64,000 nt of DNA from NCBI GenBank assembly GCA_026936325.1, contig JAPTHN010000008.1, positions 23,396,703-23,460,702 on the forward strand. The letters are read 5' to 3'. Below, piece by piece: positions 55,181-64,000 of this stretch. The first letter of the stretch is position 1. Each line of letters begins with the position of its first letter. A program made the translations under genes and the position numbers. The notes below the pieces were generated by a model. The model was not told the DNA's origin. It ran no database searches and worked only from the letters and a program-made list of their open reading frames with translations. The stretch comes from Platynereis dumerilii. Its lineage: Eukaryota > Annelida > Polychaeta > Phyllodocida > Nereididae.

Positions 55181-56220
55181 CCTGGCAAACATGTACGTCA
55201 ATTGGCAAACATTTACGTCGATTGGCAAACATTTACACCCATTGGCAAACATGTACACCTAAAGGCAAACATTTACACCCATTGGCAAACATTTACACCC
55301 ATTGACACCCATTTACGTCGATTGGCAAACATGTACGTCGATTGGCAAACATGTACGTCGACTGGCAAACATGTACGTCGATTGGCAAACATTTACACCA
55401 ATCGGCAAACATTTACACCCATTGGCAAACATTTACACCCATTGGCAAACATTTACACCCATTGGCAAACATTTACACCCATTGGCAAACATTTACACCC
55501 AGCGGCAAACATTTACACCCATCGGCAAACATTTACACCCATCGGCAAACATTTACACCCATCGGCAAACATTTACTCCCATCGGCAAACAGTTACACCC
55601 ATCGGCAAACATTTACACCCATCGGCAAACATTCACACCCATCGGCAAACATTTACACCCATCGGCAAACATTTACACCCATCGGCAAACATTTACACCC
55701 ATCGGCAAACATTCACACCCAGCGGCAAGCATTTACACCCATCGGCAAACATTTACACCCATCGGCAAACATTCACACCCATCGGCAAACATTCACACCC
55801 ACTGGCAAACATTCACACCCATTGGCAAACATTTACACCCATTGGCAAACATTTACACCCATTGGCAAACATTTTCACCCACTGGCAAACATTCACACCC
55901 ATTGGCAAACATTTACACCCATCAGCAAACATTTACACCCATTGGCAAACATTTACACCCATTGGCAAACATTTACACCCATTGGCAAACATTTACACCC
56001 ATTGGCAAACATTTACACCCATTGGCACTCATTGACACCCATTGGCAAGCATTTACACTCACCGGCAAACATTCACACCTATCGGCAAACATTTACACCC
56101 ATTGACAAACATTTACACCCATCGGCAATCATTTACAGCCATTGGCAAACATTTACACCCATTGGCAAACATTTACACCCATCGGCAAACTTTCACACCC
56201 AATGGCAAACATTCACACCC
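55181..56220. repeat. 20-bp minisatellite, 52 units in perfect register
   Basis: Unit ATTGGCAAACATTTACACCC. From 55181 to 56220 every unit is exactly 20 bp, with substitutions only. Variants cluster: ATGTACGTCG forms in the first ten units, ATCGGC forms mostly 55501-55800, ATTGGC forms elsewhere. Three overlapping plus-strand open frames are artefacts, because a 20-bp stop-free unit leaves all phases open. Confidence 0.95.
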
Positions 56221-56559
56221 ATTGTCCCTCTTGGGAGTTCAGGGATAACCAACAACCAACCAACCTACAATGGAGGAATTTGAAATGTTTGGATCGTTGC
56301 TAGGGACTTCATTTTGAGCTGTTGGTGGTTTGAGCATTTAAATGGAAAAATCAGACCCCAGGGAACCAATTAGGGGAATAGTTTGTGAGAATGACAGGCA
56401 AAGCAGGGTTTCTAAACTGAAGATGGGAACATAAAAGAGCAACATAGCTGCTTGACTTTTTGACCCTGTTGCCATCCAACGTCAATTATATATAGATTAT
56501 GATCATTATTGCTTTGAATCAGGATAAATTAATAATCAGATATGAAATCAAAAGACTAT

Positions 56560-59340
56560 AGTTAAGGCAGGTGATGACAAGATAAGATTTGCAAGGTATA
56601 ATCGGAGATGACAAGGAAATACAAGGCAAGAAATATAAAGATGACTGGTTTAGGAAGAGACAACAAGACAACAGACGGCTAGGCAAGATAAAGTTACAAT
56701 TAGAGATGACAAGAAAATACAGGACTAGACAAGACGAGATGACAGAATTAGACAAGATATTACTACACAAGATAAGGTATAATCAGAGATGACAAGAAAA
56801 TACAAGACAAGAAAAGACATGACAGGTTGAAAGAGATGATGTGACAAAAGATGACTAGAAAAGATAAAGTAACAAATAGAGATGACAAGAAAATGCAAGG
56901 CAAGAAAAAAGATGACAGGTTTGGAAAGAGATGACAAGATAAGAGATGTCTAGGCAAGATAAAGCAACAATTAGATACTACAAGAAATTCAAGACTAGAC
57001 AAGACAAGAGATGACAGAATTGGGCAAGATATGGCACAACAAGATAAGGTATAATCAAATATGACAAGAAAATGCAAGGCAAGAAAAGAGGTAACAGGTT
57101 TAGAAAGAGATGACATGACAAACGGTGGCTAGGCAAGCTAATATAACAATTAGATGACAAGAAAATACAAGGTAAGAAAAAAGATGACAGGTTTAGAAAG
57201 AGATGACAAGAAAATACAAGAAAAGAAAAGAGATGAGAGGTTGAGAAAGAGATGACACAACAAAAGATGATTAGGCAAGATAAAGTAACAGTTAGAGATG
57301 ATGAGAAAATACAAGGCAAGAAAAGGGATGACAGGTTTGGAAAGAGATGACAAGAAAATACAAGGCAAGAAAAGAAATGACAGACATAGAAAGTGATGAC
57401 AAAACAAGAGATAGCTAGGCAAGATAAAGTAACTATTAGAGATGAAAAGAAGTTCAGGACTAGACAAGACAAGAGATGACATAATTTGGCAAGATATGGC
57501 ACTAGATAAGGTATATTCAGAGTTTACAAGAAAATGCAAGGCAAGAAAAGAGGTAACAGATTTAGAAAGAGATGACATGACAAACGGTGGCTAGGCAAGC
57601 TAAAGTAACAATTAGATGACAAGAAAATACAGGACAAGAGGAAGGATAATTGGTTTAGAAAGAGATGACAAGACAAAAGATGGCTAATCAAGATAAAGTA
57701 ACATTTAGATGACAAGAAAATACAGGACAAGACAAGAGATGACAGGATTACAACATATAACAGGTCTGAGGGGATGGCTACGCAAGATAAAGTAACAATT
57801 ACAGATGATAAGAAAATACAAGACAAGAGATGACAGAATTGGACAAGAGATGACAAGACAAGATAGATTATAATCAGAGATGACAAGAAAATACAAGACA
57901 CGAAAAGAGATAACAGGTTTAGAAAGAGATGGCAAGACACGATAAGGTATAATCAGAGTGATAAGAAAATGCAAGACAAGAAAAGACATGTCAGGTTTGG
58001 AAAGTGATGACAATACAAGACAAGAAAAAACATTACAGGTTTAGAAAGATATGACAAGAAAATACAATACAAGAAAAGACAGTCAGGTTAAGAAAGAGAT
58101 GACAAGACAAAGGATGGATAGGCACGATAAAGCAACAATAAGAGATGACAAGAAAATACAAGGTAAGAAAAAAGATGACAGGTTTAGAAAGAGACGACAA
58201 GAAAATACAAGAAAAGAAAAGACATGATAGGTTGAGAAATAGATGACAAGACAAAAGATGGCTAGGCAAGATAAAGTAACAGTTAGAGATGATGAGAAAA
58301 TACAAGGCAAGAAAAGGGATGACAGGTTTGGAAAGAGATGACAAGAAAATGCAAGGCAAGAAAAGAGATGACAGGTTGAACAAGAGATGACAAGACAAGA
58401 GATGTCTAGGCAAGATAAAGCAACAATTAGATACTACAAGAAATTCAAGACTAGACAAGACAAGAGATGACAGAATTGGGCAAGATATGGCACAACAAGA
58501 TAAGGTATAATCAAAGATGACAAGAAAATGCAAGGCAAGAAAAGAGGTAACAGGTTTAGAAAGAGATGACATGACAAACGGTGGCTAGGCAAGCTAATAT
58601 AACAATTAGATGACAAGAAAATACAAGGTAAGAAAAAAGATGACAGGTTTAGAAAGAGATGACAAGAAAATACAAGACAAAAAAAAGAGATGAGAGGTTG
58701 AGAAAGAGATGACACAACAAAAGATGATTAGGCAAGATAAAGTAACAGTTAGAGATGATGAGAAAATACAAGGCAAGAAAAGGGATGACAAGTTTGGAAA
58801 GAGATGACAAGAAAATACAAGGCAAGAAAAGAAATGACAGACATAAAAAGTGATGACAAAACAAGAGATGGCTAGGCAAGATAAAGTAACTATTAGAGAT
58901 GAAAAGAAGTTCAGGACTAGACAAGACAAGAGATGACATAATTTGGCAAGATATGGCACAAGATAAGGTATATTCAGAGTTTACAAGAAAATGCAAGGCA
59001 AGAAAAGAGATGACAGGTTTAGAAACAGATGACATGTGACAAAAGATGGCTAGGCAAGATAAAGTAACAATTAGATGACAAGAAAATGCAAGACAAGAGG
59101 TAATGGGTTTAGAAAGAGATGACAAGATAAGATAAGGTATAATCAGAGATGACATCAAAATACAAGACATGAAAACGGTTGATGGGCTTAGAAAGAGATG
59201 ACAAGACAAAAGATGGCTAGGCAAGATAAAGTAACATTTAGATGACAAGAAAATACAGGACAAGACAAGAGATGGCAGGGTTAAAAGATATAACAGGTCT
59301 GAGGGGATAGCTACACAAGATAAAGTAACAATTACAGACT
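56560..59340. repeat. Purine-rich higher-order tandem repeat, block 1
   Basis: Built from GATGACAAGAAAATACAAGG, AGATGACAGGTTTAGAAAGA and GGCTAGGCAAGATAAAGTAA modules. A segment of about 600 bp at 56944-57545 recurs almost unchanged at 58401-59002 (offset 1457 bp), and about 220 bp at 57146-57360 recurs near 58145. Minus-strand open frames of up to about 200 codons are artefacts of the low-stop CTTGTC/CTTTCT composition. Confidence 0.92.
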
Positions 59341-59857
59341 AGCATTTACCCGTGATAAATGGTAGCGAGAGAGGTATGAGTGTACCAATCAGCATAATGA
59401 AAGTGTTGTCTCAGAAAACGTCTGAGATAGGAGGCATAGAGTGACATGCTGAGCACAAAGAGCTTTTCATTATGCATACAATAAAGAGGACTGCGTCAGT
59501 AAGTGCATGTTAGTAAAAGGGAAAATAATGAAATAAAGGATGTAAACTGTGGAGTCGTATAATGCAGTAGTTAGTGATTTTGGTGCAATGAAAGTTGAAT
59601 TTCCAGGATTTGAAAGTGGACTGATAACGATTTCAAATTTGATTGATTGATTGGATAAAGTAATTTCAAGAGGAAAGTTTAGGAATGCAGAGAACCACAA
59701 CTATATTTATTGATGTATAAGAAATTATAAGTGGACAGTGAAAGTTATATAAAGGAAAGGCAATATGAACTTTGAGAAGTTTTTGAAAGGATATCTTCTT
59801 GAAAGATGTGGAAGGTTAATTGCACTTCATAACATTGAAGACTTGACACTTCAATAC

Positions 59858-60204
59858 CAGGGGCGTAGATTTTTCATTTTGGTAGGGGGGGATGATTTTG
59901 GCGAACACAACTTCGCGCGAGGTCCAACCGGCCGAACGTCGCGAGTCGGGGGACTTGGGGGCACACGAAACCAATATATTTGACATTATCTAAGTTCATT
60001 TCTGAGACACAGATCTGTTGCTTGTATATTCCATATGACATCCAACTGGTATGATGGAAAAACAACTAAATGTAACTAATAATTGTCACTAATAATTTGA
60101 TATATTTGAGATTCTAGGGGGGGATAATCATATGATCATCCCCCCCCCAGGCTCATCCTAGGGGGGATGCATCCCCCCCATCCCCCCCAGGATCTACGCC
60201 CCTG
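59858..60204. mobile_element. hAT-type MITE with 8-bp target duplication
   Basis: 347 bp, ends CAGGGGCGTAGAT and ATCTACGCCCCTG, flanked by TTCAATAC (59850-59857, 60205-60212). Subterminal G- and C-runs are similar in style to the 51902 family but the interior differs. No coding capacity. Confidence 0.9.
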
Positions 60205-62254
60205 TTCAATACCAATGTGTTACTGAGCTCAATTAGGCAATTATGTTCTTTTCATGACACTTGAATGGCAATCAGGACTCTGATACATTGTTATCCTGCT
60301 TATAGCATTGCAGAGATCGGATATAATAATACCCACTGGCTAAAGGACAGCAGTGGTAGGTGCAAATTGTTGATCCCCTGGATCACAACAAAAGGGCAGT
60401 TTTACAGTATCTGCACTCAGAGTGTCTCATGGGGGGTCAAAATAAAGGTTTGTAAATGAGAATTTCCTTCATGCTATCATGAAATGAACATATTAAACAT
60501 TCATAAATCAACAAGGACACATGTGATTTGTTGGTTTATGACCAAATTCCACTCCATAAAGTAGGCAAGGTTTGAATTTTTGAAAAAAAAAATTCATCAG
60601 AAAAAATATTTGTGTGAATACTAATTTAACCATTTTTTCAATGAAAATCCAGCCATATTGTTGCATAGAACCATCAAAATAAATACAAAACTTAAATTCC
60701 GATGAAATATTGCAGAACCTTTTTTTCCAACAACATTTATGACTAAAGTAAAGACATTAGACATTTCATACCCTGAAAGTTTATGTTATGGAGTGTTTAG
60801 TAAGGTTCTAGTCTCAATAGACACATGATTGCCAAGATAAACAATGCTTAGGTATCCTACTAACCCAAAGTCAAGTTTTGTTGCTGTATGATTTGAACTC
60901 ATAGTGTTTCCTTTGTGTCAAAGATAATGTTCTAGGGAGAAAAATCACCGAAAATGACCCAAAATCACAGGCTCAGAAAAAAATAAGCTTGAATTGCTCC
61001 AAAAACAAGATATTTACATATCATCTTGTTAAATCATTCTGGTAGTATGAAAAATTGCAGTTATATTGATGTATTACATAAAATAATTTCCTTTTACTCT
61101 CAAGTTTGATTTTGTCATAATAGTGCAATTTGATGGTCTAAAAACGTATACTGTAATTTTCAATATTTATAAATACCCTTTTTAGGCATCCAGGTTAAAT
61201 TATTTAGTTCAGCCATGTTCTTTTTCTCAATGAATCCAGTGTTAAAAGACTTGAATCAAAGCGAAACTTCTGATGTACTGGAGAGGACATTTTGTGACAT
61301 TGTGAATTTTAATTTCTAAGAAAATGTACGTGCATGGCCTGGATATCTTTTCAACTTGCATTTGTCACATCTATAGAGAGGCACACAATCAAGCAAAGAA
61401 AACACAAGTTGCTTTTCTTTCCTTCAGAATCCTGAGTGTTTTTTCCCTCGTACTGGAGAGGACACATTTTTTTGACATCATATTCAAGCCTCAAATTCCG
61501 AAAACCAAGTATAGATTCTGAAATGAATCTTTTTGATTTACCTTGAGACATGTCTCCAGCTACAAAATTGACACAAAAATTAGACACACTCTTTAATACC
61601 GATTCATAACAGCATATACAGTAATTAATGGTCTGTCGAAGAAAAACTTTTTGACACATGCCATTTTTCACATTTTGAGAGACAGCTCCTTTCGTACATA
61701 ACTTATTCACATGAAACATGTTGTGTTTTATGCCCAAGACATAGGTCCCGACAGGCATCATTAACATGGGTCACAATTGCCTGCATTTGCTTTCCTGTGT
61801 TGCCATAATAATATGTGAAACTGCCCGTGAGACACAAAAAAGTGGAAAAATTGGTCATAAATCTCCCGCTGCGTCAAAACTAAGCATTCTAGCAAGGTAA
61901 AATTTGGTACACATAGACTTCAATGTAGTACAAGACTGCCACCATGAAAAATTTCTGTGTACCTGTCATACTTTTGTCATAGGAATTGCTTAAAGGAGAA
62001 AAATCGGCCGAGTGCAAATACTGTAAAACTGCCCAAAAAAGAAAACATGGCGGCCTAGATGCTCGATAGAAAATGCATCTGCAAGATAGCGCAAAGGGTA
62101 GAGGATGGATAGGGTCATATTTGGTATTTTTGGAAAGACAAAATCGTAATCTATGCAGATGGCTATATTAGAAATAGATTAGGAACTGATAAATGTACAT
62201 AAATTGAAGAAAACGGCGATGACGTCATGCTATCCCAGAAGCTTTAGAGTCACA

Positions 62255-62277
62255 TATTAATATATATATATATATAA
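62255..62277. repeat. AT dinucleotide microsatellite
   Basis: Short (AT)n run directly before a small relic of the purine-rich repeat. Confidence 0.8.
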
Positions 62278-63066
62278 GATGATGAAGAAAATGCAAGACA
62301 AGCGATGACAGACTTGCACAAGGGCAGATTTCACAAAAAGTGCTCTCAGAGGGTACCCTTAACTTTCCAACCCTTTTGTTATCTCTCTGTTGCTTCCAAT
62401 ATTTCCATTGATGCATTTTGTGTTGAAGTGCAGTGTGTGTGACTTGCATTTTCGACTGTAACCACGACGAATTAATTTAACACAAAAGTACAGCACTTCG
62501 AGATTCAGCTGGAGATTTGTAAATTTTCATGAATCTACGGCAACTACTAGAAGTGTGCAAACTTTCGTGATGTTGTTCATCAGTTGGTCACTACTGTTAG
62601 TAAGTCACTGTTGTTAGTCACTTACTGTTAGTAAGCACTAACTGTTGTTGATTCACTAACTGCCAGTAAGTCACTAACTGTAAGTCACCAACAGTCTGTT
62701 AATCACCCCAAGGATGTGCCACCTAGAAATTGGACCTATAAATAGAACAAACTGCTCTCATTACTATTCACCCCCAATTGTTACAACTCACCCCCAATTA
62801 TTTCAGGTCCTGCAACAATTGTATCTGCACCAATCGGTCGATTAATGAGTGGCAGGTGTACTTTTACATCAATGCAACAATATTAAGTATTTGTGATCAT
62901 AAGATATTTTGTAATGCTCTAGATAGCTGATATTACTAAATGGTGGGGACCAAACCAGTTGACAATTTTTTCGTATGGGGCAACCAGTATAGTATGCTGG
63001 CTGCAGAGCCAATACTGTACTATAACAAATCTTGTCCTAAAGTTCAAGAAGCCGAGAAAATCTGAA

Positions 63067-63095
63067 AAGCTAGAAATCAATTATGTCTGGCCTTA
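63067..63095. mobile_element. Terminal fragment of a Harbinger-type MITE
   Basis: AAAAGCTAGAAATCAATTAT followed by GTCTGGCC and TTA matches the right end of the family. No matching left end was found, so it is a truncated relic. Confidence 0.5.
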
Positions 63096-63151
63096 TCTGT
63101 CTTGTGCTAATGTAACTTGTGGTAAGTCATTTTGCAGCTTTTTGTGATATC

Positions 63152-64000
63152 TGCCCAAGATATGACAAGACAAGATAAGGTATATATAATCAGAGATGAC
63201 AAGAAAATACATGACAAGAAAAGAGATGACTGACTTAGAAAGAGATGACACGACAAAAGCTGGCTAGGCAAGATAAAGGAACAGTTAGAGATAACAAGAA
63301 AATACAGAACTAGGCAAGACAAGAGAAGACAGAATTGGACAAAGATGACAAGACAAGATCCGACATAATCGGAGATGACAAGAAAGTGCACGACAAGAAA
63401 AGATATGACTGGTTTAGAAAGAGATTACAAGACAAGATATGCTTGGCAAGATAAAGTAACAACTAGAGATGTCAAGAAAATACAAGACTAGGCAAGACCA
63501 GAACGACAGAATTGGATAAGTGATAACATATGATCAGAGATGACAAGAAAATAAAAGACAAGAACGAGATGACAAGACAAAAGATGGCTAGGCAAGATAA
63601 AATAGCATTTATACAGGACCAAACAAGACAAGAGATGCAGGGTTAAACAAGAGATGACAAGTCTGAAGGGCAAGGCATAAAGAGATGACAAGAAAATACA
63701 TGACCAGGCAAGACAAGAAATGACAGAATTGGACAAGATATGACAAGACATGATAAGGTATAATCAGAGATACAAAAAAAAGACAAGAAAAGATATGACA
63801 GCCTAAGACAGAGATGACAAGAAAATACAAGACAAGAAAAGAGGAGACACTCACAGGTTTAGAAAGAAATGACAAAACAAAAGGTGGCTTGGCAAGATAA
63901 AGTAAAATTAAGAGATGACAAGAAAATACAGGACTAGACAAGAAATAAAAAATACAAGGAAGAAAATGACAAGACAAGATGAGCTATATAGTCAGAGATA
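63152..64000. repeat. Purine-rich higher-order tandem repeat, block 2, cut by the window edge
   Basis: Same modules as block 1 (AGATGACAAGAAAATACA, GCTAGGCAAGATAAAG) after a 3.8-kb gap of unrelated DNA; continues past 64000. A 40-bp relic of the same family is at about 62278-62320. Confidence 0.9.

Larger units (their letters stand above)
59341..63066. other. Gap between the two purine-rich repeat blocks
   Basis: Holds the hAT MITE at 59858-60204 and small simple repeats (TTGTTAGT-type run at 62590-62700). No gene recognised; open frames are short and unrelated to known proteins. Confidence 0.6.

Noticed and set aside
55181-56220. CRISPR-like array
   Set aside because: Units are contiguous with no unique spacers, and the DNA is animal; it is a minisatellite.
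55202-56283. Three long overlapping plus-strand open frames (up to 313 codons)
   Set aside because: They are the three phases of a stop-free 20-bp minisatellite; all frames are equally open and the peptides are the same period read in different registers.
56519-59263. Many minus-strand open frames rich in Leu, Ser, Phe and Cys, resembling membrane proteins
   Set aside because: They come from the purine-rich repeat, whose complement has few stops; frames overlap, shift between modules and lack conserved residues.
61351-61767. 138-codon minus-strand open frame
   Set aside because: No motif or domain recognised, Cys-rich irregular composition, AT-rich surroundings; could be chance.

Overview
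The window is animal (metazoan) nuclear DNA. It has spliced genes with GT-AG introns, tRNA-derived SINEs, many small DNA-transposon derivatives (MITEs) and several minisatellites. The repeat mix (hAT, Harbinger and Tc1/mariner-like MITEs, G-rich 'GGGGCGTA' elements) suggests a marine invertebrate, but the sequence does not fix the phylum. No rRNA, stand-alone tRNA, CRISPR, reverse transcriptase, intact transposase, retrovirus-like or Polinton-like element was recognised.

Two genes can be supported. (1) A misshapen/NIK-family kinase (germinal-centre kinase, MAP4K4/MINK1/TNIK type) lies on the minus strand. Its start codon is at 51367 and 18 coding exons can be read down to 20703. All splice phases agree, giving 616 codons (1848 nt). 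The kinase domain is complete. The linker is odd: where relatives carry a long coiled coil it has Pro/Gln-rich segments and an Arg-Asp tract made by a coding microsatellite that an intron splits. The C-terminal CNH domain expected in this family was not found in the window. (2) An apparently single-exon NHL-repeat protein of 323 aa lies on the plus strand at 15758-16729, convergent with the kinase. It has a predicted N-myristoylation signal and an RFX X-box-like site about 0.58 kb upstream.

Layout: 1-15757 is intergenic, with SINE copies, four degenerate minisatellites, one Harbinger MITE and a tandem X-box pair. 15758-16729 is the NHL gene. 16730-20702 has no recognised exon. 20703-51367 is the kinase gene; its three large 5' introns (29055-36222, 36280-47298, 47365-51310) hold most of the mobile DNA, including a 2.3-kb element rich in nuclear-receptor half-sites, a Kozak-like 18-bp minisatellite, a Harbinger MITE nested in a SINE, and a 1.42-kb Tc1/mariner-like element with IR/DR ends. 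51368-55180 is the kinase promoter side, followed by hAT-like MITEs and two elements with long terminal inverted repeats. 55181-56220 is a 20-bp minisatellite of 52 units in perfect register. 56560-59340 and 63152-64000 are blocks of a purine-rich higher-order repeat that runs off the right edge; between them lie a hAT MITE with an 8-bp target duplication and otherwise featureless DNA.

The two genes show no obvious functional link. The window is mainly informative as a record of nested mobile elements around a signalling kinase whose linker is evolving by microsatellite expansion.
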